Source: a virus
Strand: one strand, 5' to 3'
DNA length: 37,122 nt
IMG/VR virus record: IMGVR_UViG_3300047172_000295
Location: 1-37,122 of that record
Positions 7,602 to 13,922 of the stretch are shown here, piece by piece. Made by a program: the position numbers and the translations under genes. The notes beneath the pieces were generated by a model. It was not told the origin of the DNA. It made no database searches and saw only the letters and a program-made list of their open reading frames with translations. The stretch's first letter is position 1; each line of letters starts with the position of its first letter.

Positions 7602-7870
7602 GTTTTTAGAAATGATTGGAGACCTTGTGCGCGCTTGATGTGCGCCTCGACGATTTTGCGACCTTCTTCGATGTAGGCATCCACCTCGCGTTTTTTTGGG
7701 AGCACCGAAGAACCGGCTTGAAGTTTCAACAGTTTGTTGCCGACAAATTTCGTGCAACGCTTGGTCATCGCAACGTGGTGATTGACGAGCGCGTGAACTT
7801 CGGCGGCTGACAGTGCGACCGTGTAAGGTCGTTCGGCTGCCGGCTCCCAACCTGAAATTTTTTTACTCAT
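7598..7870 (-). CDS. Hypothetical protein upstream of A (90 aa)
   Basis: The 90-residue product (start ATG 7870, MSKKISGWEP) is helical and basic, with a conserved-looking EVHALVNHHVAM segment and a C-terminal helix rich in Lys and Glu. It is coupled by ATGA on both sides, to the DUF3102-like gene and to the transposase. No family recognised. Tight coupling suggests it is made together with the transposase; an accessory role in transposition is possible but not shown. Confidence 0.65.
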   Translation of the reverse strand: MSKKISGWEPAAERPYTVALSAAEVHALVNHHVAMTKRCTKFVGNKLLKLQAGSSVLPKKREVDAYIEEGRKIVEAHIKRAQGLQSFLKT

Positions 7871-8649
7871 TGCGCACCTCCGTTGCCCTTGCGCGCTTCC
7901 ATGAGCCGCTGGATGAAGCCGCTGGCGGTCTGGCAGGCCACTTGCAGTTTCGCCAGCAGTTTGCCGTCCATCATGCCGAGGTTTTTCGCGTCGGCATGGT
8001 CGCGGAGCCATTCGGTGGTCGCGGTGGTTTCCTCGGCCAGCGTGTGCAACCGTTCCTCCTCCTCGCGTTGCGCGGCCAGCTCGCGCATCTCTTTCGTCAG
8101 GCCGGAGGAACCGGGCAAGCGGCCGCGCTTTGGTTGCGTCGGATTTTCTTCATCCACCTGCTTCAATTCCAAAAACAGTTGCCGGTAACTTTTGCCCGCG
8201 ATCTCGGCGTCAATCTTTTCGCGGACGGCCAGTAATTCCGCCGGGACTTTTTTCAGCGGCAGCGCGAGCACTTCATGAAGTTTATATTCGAGCCGTTGCT
8301 TCAAGGTAATGCCGAGAACATCACCGACGCCGGCGGCAACCTGTTTCCAGCGGCGCACCGTGCGCCATTCGCGGTTACAGTGCGACTCCACCCACGGGCC
8401 GAGCATTCCGTGCGGCAAATCTTCCGCCAGGCATTCGAGGAAGAAACCGGCTTTCAGAATTCTGACAACACCTGATTCGGCATCCTTGATCAGTTTGTTG
8501 AGTTGTTTTGCAGCCTTGGCGTCATTGCCATGTTTCAATGTCGGAACTTTGACGATGGCGACTGCTGGCGCGGATGCGGCGATGACAAAGCGGTCTCGGT
8601 GAGACCGATTTGGCGACGGTCTTGGTTCTTTAATTTTGTGATAACTCAT
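7867..8649 (-). CDS. DUF3102-like protein
   Basis: The 260-residue protein has a segment at about 55-105 (ILKAGFFLECLAEDLPHG, then WVESHCNREWRTVRRW) that resembles the DUF3102 family, in which a long helix is followed by a short HTH-like unit. The middle is long and helical, with a Glu-rich coiled coil at about 175-205. Family knowledge: DUF3102 proteins occur in phages and plasmids, usually with an unknown role in DNA metabolism. The ATG at 8649 overlaps the next gene upstream by 20 bases. Cytoplasmic; function unknown. Confidence 0.65.
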   Translation of the reverse strand: MSYHKIKEPRPSPNRSHRDRFVIAASAPAVAIVKVPTLKHGNDAKAAKQLNKLIKDAESGVVRILKAGFFLECLAEDLPHGMLGPWVESHCNREWRTVRRWKQVAAGVGDVLGITLKQRLEYKLHEVLALPLKKVPAELLAVREKIDAEIAGKSYRQLFLELKQVDEENPTQPKRGRLPGSSGLTKEMRELAAQREEEERLHTLAEETTATTEWLRDHADAKNLGMMDGKLLAKLQVACQTASGFIQRLMEARKGNGGAQ

Positions 8650-8953
8650 AATGGCAGGCGGTAAATTCTTCGCGGGCGCGGATGATTCCGTCTTCGATCA
8701 GGGCGCGGTCAATTTGGCTGCGCTGGCAAAAATGCTCGAAGTCTGTTTCGTTCAGCAATGACTTGGCGCTGTAGTAGAGTGCGTCGAGCATTCCATTGAC
8801 GTAGCGGATTTCACCCGCCAACTTCGTTAATTCCTCGCCGTCCCACGCCGCGCCTTCGCCGCACAACTTTTCCGACTTGATCAGCAGCGCGCCAAATTTC
8901 ACGGCCAGCGCATTGGCATCGCCCGCAAGTTGGAATGTGGCGGGATTGCTCAT
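8630..8953 (-). CDS. Hypothetical protein (107 aa)
   Basis: A 107-residue helical protein with start ATG 8953, which overlaps the upstream stop (ATGA). It ends 20 bases inside the next gene. Leucine and alanine helices cover about residues 10-35 and 45-75, with Cys at 31, 76 and 100. I do not recognise it. The organisation (small helical protein before a DUF3102-like gene) gives no function. Confidence 0.65.
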   Translation of the reverse strand: MSNPATFQLAGDANALAVKFGALLIKSEKLCGEGAAWDGEELTKLAGEIRYVNGMLDALYYSAKSLLNETDFEHFCQRSQIDRALIEDGIIRAREEFTACHYELSQN

Positions 8954-9192
8954 GAGTTGTGCCGGTGATAACTGCGGATGCGCGGCGTGCCACGCGCGGT
9001 GAGTCCCTCGGCTAAAAGTTTTTCCCGGCGTTCCCGCTGGTATTCTTTATGGGTCAGTGCGTGTGGCCGCGTTTTGCGCGGTGTGCCGTTTTTGGTGTAG
9101 CCATACTTCGGGGTTGGCGGCGGCAGCACATAGCCGCGCGCGCGGCAGAGATCCATGTTGGGCAACTCGATGATGACTTTGGCTTCGCTCAC
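8950..9192 (-). CDS. Small basic protein (80 aa)
   Basis: The GTG at 9192 overlaps the upstream stop (GTGA) and gives 80 residues; a longer frame to 9474 is an Arg/Pro-rich shadow. The C-terminal half is strongly basic (HKEYQRERREKLLAEGL), a shape common in small proteins with a CxxC-free HNH-like or AP2-like basic helix. The PTPKYGYTKNGTPRK part is Pro/Gly-rich. I infer nucleic-acid binding from charge only. Confidence 0.6.
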   Translation of the reverse strand: MSEAKVIIELPNMDLCRARGYVLPPPTPKYGYTKNGTPRKTRPHALTHKEYQRERREKLLAEGLTARGTPRIRSYHRHNS

Positions 9193-9710
9193 AGCATCCG
9201 TCCTTTCAAAAACTTTTCGTAAGACTCGCGGCAGATCGTCCACGAGCCGCCGGGGCCGGGCTGTGATTTCTTGAGCGCCACAAGGTGGCCGGCGAGGATG
9301 AGGTTCTCGACGTGGCCGCGATCGCACAGCAGCGCGCGGCGCACTTCGAGGCCGGTGACGATGGGTTTCTGGTGCGGCACCACGAGCCGGAAGATCTGCG
9401 GCCATTCCAGCTCGTGATACTTTTGCCCGCCGGTCGCGCGAAAAAATTCGATGCTCTTGGTCAGCACGCGCCACTCCGGCTTGGTCTCCGTGGACACCGC
9501 GATGTTGAAGCCGAGTAAAAAATGCGACTCAATCAGATCGCGCACGGTGGTGGCATCCAGCGCAAATTTTTTCAGGTCGCGCTGCACCGTCTTGATGTCG
9601 CTCAACGGCGCGAACACCGGATCGCGCAGGTCGAGCGCGTCTTGCAGCGCGAAGGTGCGGCGCACGCTCGGCGGCAAAAATTGAAACGGTTTTTCAGTGG
9701 TGGCGGTCAT
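9189..9710 (-). CDS. Early regulator-like protein with C-terminal HTH
   Basis: The 173-residue protein ends in a segment (about 120-170) with the look of an excisionase or MerR-type winged helix: VRRALLCDRGHVENLILAG, a turn, then WTICRESYEKFL. The N-terminal 110 residues have no recognised motif. The ATG at 9710 is followed by a stop coupled as GTGA. In phages this type of domain binds DNA in recombination or regulation; here the role is inferred from the domain only. Confidence 0.6.
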   Translation of the reverse strand: MTATTEKPFQFLPPSVRRTFALQDALDLRDPVFAPLSDIKTVQRDLKKFALDATTVRDLIESHFLLGFNIAVSTETKPEWRVLTKSIEFFRATGGQKYHELEWPQIFRLVVPHQKPIVTGLEVRRALLCDRGHVENLILAGHLVALKKSQPGPGGSWTICRESYEKFLKGRML

Positions 9711-9783
9711 GCGCAGGGCAATGGGGTGAACACCTGATCAGTAGAACACCCCACTGGCGCGGCGACCGGTGGCGCGCAAACTG

Positions 9784-10026
9784 TCAGGCTGGAGGTGTGG
9801 GGTTGCATTTTTTCAGGGTCATTTCCAACGCGAGGCGGACGTGCGTGGCATCCTGCGGCCGGCTCTCGACCTTGAGGCCTTCGCTGTGGCCCCAGACCTC
9901 GCCCGCCGCGTTGCAGAAACCCGCGCCGAGCACTTTGCGGCCAGCGGCCTCCACGCGGTGCGGGATCGCCTCGTTGAACAAAACGGCGCAATCAAAGCCT
10001 TCGTGCTGGATGACGATGTATTTCAT
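9784..10026 (-). CDS. Hypothetical protein (80 aa)
   Basis: The 80-residue product begins MKYIVIQHEGF and has a strand-rich pattern (residues 2-8, 12-17, 45-55) followed by a C-terminal helix, as in small cytoplasmic alpha/beta proteins. The ATG is at 10026. It is 73 nt before the next early gene. A forward-strand frame over the same bases (9769-10029) is a shadow. Unknown function. Confidence 0.6.
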   Translation of the reverse strand: MKYIVIQHEGFDCAVLFNEAIPHRVEAAGRKVLGAGFCNAAGEVWGHSEGLKVESRPQDATHVRLALEMTLKKCNPTPPA

Positions 10027-10062
10027 TGAGCGCCTCTGGTGTGGGAATTAGAATTGGCGGTG

Positions 10063-10371
10063 ATGAACTTTCTGCATGGAACGACTGCCGAAGAGATTGA
10101 TGGAAAAGTGGCCTTGATTGTTTTGAACAGCCGCACCGAAATAGTCCAAACCATCACAGCGGAAATTTTTCTACAAGCGGGGCGGCTGATGATTGACTGC
10201 ATTCCCGTCCTGCGGCGGAAACACATCGCGGCGGTTCCCGATGACGCCATCATCACGCGCGCCGTCTCGGATAAATTCCGCGAGAAATTCGCGGTCATCA
10301 TCGCGCCGGAAAGTGAAGCGGCAAAATTCATATATCAGATGGTGGCGTTGAAGCTGGTTTCTCTGAATTAA
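10063..10371 (+). CDS. Hypothetical forward-strand protein inside the early operon (102 aa)
   Basis: The forward frame from ATG 10063 gives 102 residues with a balanced composition and clear alternation of strands and helices; GGCGG lies just before the ATG. A GTG at 10039 would add eight residues. Reverse-strand frames over the same DNA are Ser/Arg-rich noise. The gene opposes the leftward operon on both sides and its last 44 bases overlap the 3' end of a 49-codon reverse gene. I do not recognise the family. Confidence 0.6.
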   Translation: MNFLHGTTAEEIDGKVALIVLNSRTEIVQTITAEIFLQAGRLMIDCIPVLRRKHIAAVPDDAIITRAVSDKFREKFAVIIAPESEAAKFIYQMVALKLVSLN

Positions 10372-10477
10372 GCAAGTGCGGCGGGACGCCAAAGGCTTCG
10401 ATAATTTCCGCCCGGTTCACTAACTGCATTTGCAGGTGCTTGGCGTCTTCGGCACTGATTTCAGGTTCAGCCTTCAT
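10328..10477 (-). CDS. Microgene coupled to RHH regulator (49 aa)
   Basis: The ATG at 10477 overlaps the stop of the RHH regulator as ATGA. A GGAGACC site lies just upstream. The 49-residue product (MKAEPEISAEDAKHLQMQL) is acidic and helical, with AEIIEAFGVPPHLL near residue 23-36 and a Pro/Ser-rich end. The FGVPP pattern is seen in portal proteins, but at this length I take that as chance. It may be a partner of the regulator. Its 3' end overlaps the convergent gene by 44 bases. Confidence 0.6.
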   Translation of the reverse strand: MKAEPEISAEDAKHLQMQLVNRAEIIEAFGVPPHLLNSEKPASTPPSDI

Positions 10478-10662
10478 ACGGTCTCCTTTGTGTCGGGTGC
10501 GAGAATTATCCGACCCGATTCGATTTCCTGAAGCTGGTTCAAAATGGAGAAGCGGATTACCGAGCTGGCGTTCGACCCAAGTTTTTTCGCAGCGCGGCGA
10601 ATGCGAAGCTGCGTCGCATCATCAAGTCTCACCGGAACTGGCACTGTTGAACTTCGTTTCAT
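10474..10662 (-). CDS. Ribbon-helix-helix regulator, leftward
   Basis: The 62-residue protein has the RHH layout: a basic strand (VPVPVRLD, about 7-14), helix 1 (QLRIRRAAKKLG, about 18-29), the turn residues, and helix 2 (ASSVIRFSILNQLQEIE, about 32-48). RHH dimers place the strand pair in the DNA major groove. It is the first gene of the leftward early operon, and its promoter contains a palindrome that fits an RHH operator, so autoregulation is likely. The start at 10662 leaves only a few bases of leader; a longer frame to 10824 runs through the promoter. It takes the place of Mu Ner or c, which belong to other fold families. Confidence 0.8.
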   Translation of the reverse strand: MKRSSTVPVPVRLDDATQLRIRRAAKKLGSNASSVIRFSILNQLQEIESGRIILAPDTKETV

Positions 10663-10670
10663 TTTTACGG

Positions 10671-10698
10671 AGTGTATATCAATGATATACGATGTCAA
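10671..10698 (-). promoter_or_regulatory. Early leftward promoter
   Basis: On the reverse strand there is TTGACA (10698-10693), a 16-nt spacer and TACACT (10676-10671). The first transcribed base would fall only a few nt before the ATG at 10662, so the leader would be very short. The perfect palindrome described separately fills the spacer. The -35 is a full match to the sigma-70 consensus and the -10 matches four of six. Placed by eye. Confidence 0.55.
10674..10690. promoter_or_regulatory. RHH operator, GTATATC-N3-GATATAC
   Basis: A perfect inverted repeat of two 7-bp half-sites (10674-10680 and 10684-10690) with a 3-bp centre lies between the -35 and -10 of the leftward promoter. A third GATATAC half-site is at 10731-10737. 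RHH proteins bind such short inverted or tandem half-sites as dimers of dimers. The bound protein is not known; both flanking RHH proteins are candidates. Confidence 0.65.
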
Positions 10699-10709
10699 CC
10701 AAAAATCTT

Positions 10710-10738
10710 TTGATTCGCGGTCGGGTGCGTGATATACG
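10710..10738 (+). promoter_or_regulatory. Rightward promoter of the second RHH gene
   Basis: Forward strand: TTGATT (10710-10715), 17-nt spacer, TATACG (10733-10738). A GATATAC half-site (10731-10737) lies on the -10. The start site would fall at about 10745, which is the first base of the GTG codon, so the message could be leaderless. Matches are four or five of six per box, so this is moderate evidence. Confidence 0.45.
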
Positions 10739-10744
10739 TTGCGC

Positions 10745-11113
10745 GTGCCGACAAAACCTATCCCGGTCAGGATTCCAGAAGAATGGTTGCCGAGGCTTGA
10801 TGCCGCCGCAAAACGTCTTGGCACAAATCGCGCGCGGCTGATCGCTTTTTGCGCGCAGACCTTTGCGGAAAGTTTTGAGCGGTTGGGCGTATCTTCAATG
10901 CCGCCGAACTGGGAAGATATTTTTGCCGGGATGGATGGCCGAACATCGGCGTCAAAAAATTATGCCTTGGGCGACAAGCCTAATTCCAAAGTCTCCCGCC
11001 ACGCGGAGTTTTTGGCGGCGAGCGGCGGGAAGCCAACTTCTTATCGGAAGCCAGCTTCAAAAAAATCTGCAACTGGAAAACGTCCCGCTCCAGTTCCGGT
11101 AAAAGCTCCCTGA
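10745..11113 (+). CDS. Ribbon-helix-helix regulator, rightward
   Basis: The protein has an N-terminal RHH-like unit similar in order to its divergent neighbour: strand KPIPVRIP, helix 1 (WLPRLDAAAKRLG), helix 2 (RARLIAFCAQTFAESFERLG). A C-terminal extension of about 70 residues is basic and low in complexity. There is no Shine-Dalgarno site. GTG 10745 gives 122 residues and TTG 10739 gives 124; an in-frame stop lies at 10730-10732, so no earlier start is possible. Context suggests it opposes the leftward regulator at shared half-sites, as cI and Cro do. The 3' part is overlapped by an antisense frame. Confidence 0.7.
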   Translation: MPTKPIPVRIPEEWLPRLDAAAKRLGTNRARLIAFCAQTFAESFERLGVSSMPPNWEDIFAGMDGRTSASKNYALGDKPNSKVSRHAEFLAASGGKPTSYRKPASKKSATGKRPAPVPVKAP

Positions 11114-11180
11114 TTTCTTTGAGTGTCAAATGTGCAATTTTATTCCGCAATTCTGGATTCAAAATTTTACGCGCGTTCAT
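10980..11180 (-). CDS. Possible antisense small gene (66 aa)
   Basis: The ATG at 11180 opens a 66-residue frame (MNARKILNPELRN) with two plausible helices (LTLKEIRELLPELERD, then VFQLQIFLKLAS) and an Arg/Pro-rich C-terminus. It runs antisense to the last 134 bases of the rightward RHH gene. The first 40 residues look like real protein; the end looks like a shadow. It could be a small regulator of the opposing gene, or a chance frame. Confidence 0.4.
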   Translation of the reverse strand: MNARKILNPELRNKIAHLTLKEIRELLPELERDVFQLQIFLKLASDKKLASRRSPPKTPRGGRLWN

Positions 11181-11259
11181 GGTAATCCCTTTTGTGAACG
11201 TCGGGTGAGGAACCGGATTTGACTTTGCACCCGCGCAAAAAAGTTTCAAGATAATTCTT

Positions 11260-11892
11260 ATGAAAACCGCAGCCGCCATTTTGTTGCTCGCCGTTTTTGC
11301 CGCGAGTGCCCAAACAAACCTGTTCATCAGCTTCACGAATAACTCTGGAATTTTTGTCACGAACGCGGAGGTGACGAAAATCTTTCCCAATAAAATCATT
11401 TATCATACGGATGCCGGCGGCGGCATGATTGCGATATCTAAACTGCCTCCAGAAATTCAAACACGACTTGGTTTCGACACCAACGCGGCGGCGGCGGCGG
11501 ATGAAGTGGATAAACAAAAAAAGGAAGCTGATCAGCAGCGGCAAGCTGAACTCCAACTGGCGTCACGAACTGCCGCAAACCGGGAAGCGATTAAACAGAA
11601 CATTCTCTCGCAGGGTGTAGAAATGAGCGGCGATGTGATCCAGAAGGTTAAAGAGGGATTGCTGGTGAGCTGGCCTGGCACAACGGAAGATCCTCCGACA
11701 ATGCCATCCACCACCATCCTGTTGGTTGATTATCCCAAGTTTGATTCCACCGCCTCGGAAGACACCGTGGAGGTTTCAAAAATCTATCCGGTTGGGCTTT
11801 ACGTTTACACGACAGTTAATGGTTCAGAGAAAACCGTGCGCAAATGGACTTGCGATCTTGAGCGCGCAGTTGATGCCGCGTTGCTGAAATAA
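11260..11892 (+). CDS. Secreted protein, likely moron
   Basis: The 210-residue protein opens with a clean Sec signal peptide (MKTAAAILLLAVFAASA|Q). The mature part starts with a short strand-rich domain (about 20-70, with NAEVTKIFPNKIIYHT), then a charged coiled coil (about 80-115), then a second strand-rich domain. Proteins with this opening are common in Verrucomicrobiota, from memory. A rho-independent terminator follows and it has its own intergenic leader, so it looks like an independent cargo gene that alters the host envelope during lysogeny. No enzymatic motif is seen. Confidence 0.75.
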   Translation: MKTAAAILLLAVFAASAQTNLFISFTNNSGIFVTNAEVTKIFPNKIIYHTDAGGGMIAISKLPPEIQTRLGFDTNAAAAADEVDKQKKEADQQRQAELQLASRTAANREAIKQNILSQGVEMSGDVIQKVKEGLLVSWPGTTEDPPTMPSTTILLVDYPKFDSTASEDTVEVSKIYPVGLYVYTTVNGSEKTVRKWTCDLERAVDAALLK

Positions 11893-11960
11893 TTCCCGCA
11901 CTCAACCCCTTTCAATAATTTTCTCGACGGACGGGCGGCGGTTCTGATTTGATTGCCGTC

Positions 11961-11992
11961 ACGGAGCGCGCGACCCGCCGCTCCGTTTTTTT
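11961..11992 (+). terminator. Rho-independent terminator
   Basis: A perfect 8-bp stem (ACGGAGCG with CGCTCCGT) encloses a 10-base GC-rich loop and is followed by seven T residues. It closes the transcription unit of the secreted protein 68 bases after its stop. Confidence 0.85.
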
Positions 11993-12112
11993 CTTCCCCC
12001 GAAAGTATTTTCCAGAAATCCACCGAGTCCGCGACCATCGCGATGACAGGATTTTAGAATCTGCCAAAGTCGTGCCCGTGAACAGCGCGACATCCGTTCA
12101 AATCAAAACTCT

Positions 12113-12180
12113 CCGACCTTTCGGGCAATCCTCCGGTGAGCGGTCGCGCGCTTGCTTCACGCCCGTTAGGTCGGTCTTTT
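12113..12180 (+). other. Long-range inverted repeat, terminator-like, before the lysis region
   Basis: Arms CCGACCT-TT-CGGGC (12113-12126) and GCCCG-TT-AGGTCGG (12161-12174) pair as 5 and 7 bp around a symmetric TT/TT internal loop, with a 34-base apical region and TCTTTT after the stem. It lies 40 bases before the lipoprotein start. It could be a terminator, an antitermination site or a small structured RNA. The rest of 11,893-12,220 shows no convincing gene. Confidence 0.55.
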
Positions 12181-12220
12181 CACCCGTCCGTTAACCAACT
12201 AAAAACCACCCGTTAAAACT

Positions 12221-12619
12221 ATGAAAAATAAAAGCACACTCCTCAAAGTCTCACTCCTGGCCGGCGTTCTAGCCATGGGGTGTTTTACCCAGGGCTGCAC
12301 GTCCGTCATAAACACGCCGCAGGGTAAGATCGTCAGCGTCACGGAACGTGGCGTCGGTTTTGTGGTCGGCGAATCCACCACCACGCAGACGCCGGAAGTG
12401 AAGTTCGGCTTCTTCAGCTCCGCCGTCGTGATCGAGCCGACCTCGACGGAAACGAACGGCGTGATCAACTCGCCGAACTTCGCGAACACGTTTGACTTCG
12501 ACCAGACGGGCGCGTTGCAGCTCGGCATCGGCGAAAACATTTCGTCGGGCAATTACCAGACGAGCAAGCCGGGCCAGACGAACAGTGCCATCGCCACGCA
12601 GCCGATCCTGCCGAAGTAA
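12221..12619 (+). CDS. Lipoprotein in lysis position
   Basis: The 132-residue protein begins with a lipoprotein signal (MKNKSTLLKVSLLAGVLAMG) and a Cys at 26 after TQG, so signal peptidase II processing is likely. The mature part has a Gly/Val-rich strand segment, FFSS, and an Asn/Ser-rich tail. It has no Shine-Dalgarno site but an A-rich leader. In Mu the equivalent place holds lysis genes, including an Rz1-like outer-membrane lipoprotein; here the protein is much longer than Rz1, so a spanin role is only a guess. Alternatives are a moron or a surface-exclusion lipoprotein. Confidence 0.75.
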   Translation: MKNKSTLLKVSLLAGVLAMGCFTQGCTSVINTPQGKIVSVTERGVGFVVGESTTTQTPEVKFGFFSSAVVIEPTSTETNGVINSPNFANTFDFDQTGALQLGIGENISSGNYQTSKPGQTNSAIATQPILPK

Positions 12620-12654
12620 GCAACTGCGTTGCGACCTCCGATTAAAACTCAATC

Positions 12655-12909
12655 GTGAAGAACGATTCTAAAACCAAAATGACCGCCGGTGGGGTGGGGC
12701 CTGTAACCCCGAACCTAGGAGCCTCACCGGCGGCAACCGTTGTGGATGGCGATTTCACGCTGACGATTGATTTCCTCACGCGCCGGGTGCGCACGTTGAT
12801 CCGCAAGGTCGGTTCGCAGCCAGCGACCGAGGCACAGCAGCGCGAGGGCAAGGAATTGTGGGGCCGGCTGGAGGCGTTGAAACGCGAAAGCGCAAAATAC
12901 CACGGATGA
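12655..12909 (+). CDS. Small basic protein before lipase (84 aa)
   Basis: The gene gives 84 residues from GTG 12655, or 76 from ATG 12679. A Gly/Pro-rich start is followed by FTLTIDFLTRRVRTLIRKVG and a Lys/Glu-rich helix. The stop overlaps the lipase start (ATGA), so they are coupled. A stable hairpin at 12683-12733 covers the early codons. No signal peptide, no membrane helix and no known family. Confidence 0.6.
   Translation: MKNDSKTKMTAGGVGPVTPNLGASPAATVVDGDFTLTIDFLTRRVRTLIRKVGSQPATEAQQREGKELWGRLEALKRESAKYHG
12683..12733 (+). other. Hairpin over the early codons of the gene before lipase
   Basis: CCGCCGGTG (12683-12691) and CACCGGCGG (12725-12733) form a perfect 9-bp stem; inside it GGGG and CCCC can pair again around cctgtaa. 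It sits a few codons after the likely start and may limit translation of the lipase operon, or just reflect Gly/Pro codons. Confidence 0.45.
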
Positions 12910-13703
12910 AACCAGACCTGAAAAATTTTAACTGGCCGCTCGCGCGCAAGCTCGCTGATTTTTCAGCGCGGGCGTATCGCGAGGCCACCGCCACGGACAA
13001 GGCCACTGACGCATCGGCGCTGGTGGCCGTGGACGGCGGCAATGTGGTGGTGGCGTTCAAGGGCAGTTCCACGCCGGAAGATTTTTTGCAGGACGCAAAA
13101 TTTCTGCGCCGCAAAATCTGCTGGTGGGATGAAGGCAAGTCAGTCGAGGCGCACGCCGGTTTCCTTGAAGATTTTAACGCGCTAAACATTGCGGTCTTTA
13201 GCCAGGTGAAAACATGGCTGGCGAGTTTGTCGGCCGGCGGCAATGTGTCGCCGAAGATTTATATCACCGGCCATTCGCTCGGCGGCGGGATCGCGATTCT
13301 GTGCGCGTTGGAATTTGCACGCATGAATCTGCGCGTGGCGGCGGTGATCACGTTCGGCCAGCCGCGCGTCGGCAACGCTGATTTCAAAAGCATCTACAAC
13401 CGCGAGCCGGTGTTGGGTCTAGTTGATGATCGCCGGTTGGGTGACATCACCTATCACGTCATCAACGCCGATGATCCGGTGCCGCTGTTGCCGCCGCTGC
13501 TCGCCGGCTATCGCGACGAAGGGAATGAAATTTTCCTGCCACCAAAATCCGCGCCGGTGCTGAATCCAGCCATCGGTTTCCAACTGATCAGTGATTTGCT
13601 CGGCGCGCTGGATGCGTGGCGGAAACGCCAGCTCGCGTTCGTGCCGCACCATTTCATCAAGGCGTATCTGGAAAGGATCCAACTCCATGACCGCCGTGAT
13701 TGA
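12906..13703 (+). CDS. Class 3 lipase
   Basis: The 265-residue protein is an alpha/beta-hydrolase of the fungal-type lipase (class 3) family. It has GHSLGGG with the nucleophile Ser124, then FGQPRVGN, the acidic residue in INADDPVP (Asp189/190) and a late His in VPHHF (248/249), in the family order. VVVAFKGS (about 48-54) is the typical strand before the oxyanion loop. There is no signal peptide, so it would stay in the cytoplasm until a holin or membrane rupture lets it act on membrane lipids. It starts as ATGA over the previous gene. No known endolysin is visible in this window, so the lipase may be part of the lysis set. Confidence 0.88.
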   Translation: MKPDLKNFNWPLARKLADFSARAYREATATDKATDASALVAVDGGNVVVAFKGSSTPEDFLQDAKFLRRKICWWDEGKSVEAHAGFLEDFNALNIAVFSQVKTWLASLSAGGNVSPKIYITGHSLGGGIAILCALEFARMNLRVAAVITFGQPRVGNADFKSIYNREPVLGLVDDRRLGDITYHVINADDPVPLLPPLLAGYRDEGNEIFLPPKSAPVLNPAIGFQLISDLLGALDAWRKRQLAFVPHHFIKAYLERIQLHDRRD

Positions 13704-13917
13704 CACGAACCAACTCAACCAGGTCTTTGTGGACGGCCACCAGGTCGCGGCGCAGTTGCAAACCAACTGGCCAGCCATCTGCGCGGGCGCGCTGTGGGTG
13801 CGGACAGAGTTGAAGGCGTTCAACGCCTGGGCGCGGGGCGTCGTGGAATACAGCATCGCGCACGGCGGCGTGCTGCAAATGGGCATCAAGTTTTTTTGGA
13901 ATCCACCCGCGAAATAA
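13687..13917 (+). CDS. Small amphipathic protein after lipase (76 aa)
   Basis: Starting from ATG 13687, 17 bases inside the lipase gene, this is a 76-residue protein with a Trp/Ala-rich middle (ICAGALWV) and a C-terminal aromatic stretch (IKFFW). The middle is amphipathic rather than a clear transmembrane helix. In a lysis gene set a small protein of this place could be a holin-like partner, but hydrophobicity is too low for a firm call. Confidence 0.55.
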   Translation: MTAVIDTNQLNQVFVDGHQVAAQLQTNWPAICAGALWVRTELKAFNAWARGVVEYSIAHGGVLQMGIKFFWNPPAK

Positions 13918-13922
13918 TTTTT

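Noticed and set aside
10372-10473. FGVPPHLL motif in the 49-residue microgene as a portal remnant
   Set aside because: A single short motif without other portal features is best explained by chance.
11949-12194. Forward frame of 81 codons in the intergenic region
   Set aside because: It runs through the terminator and both arms of the inverted repeat, with Arg/Phe-rich shadow composition.
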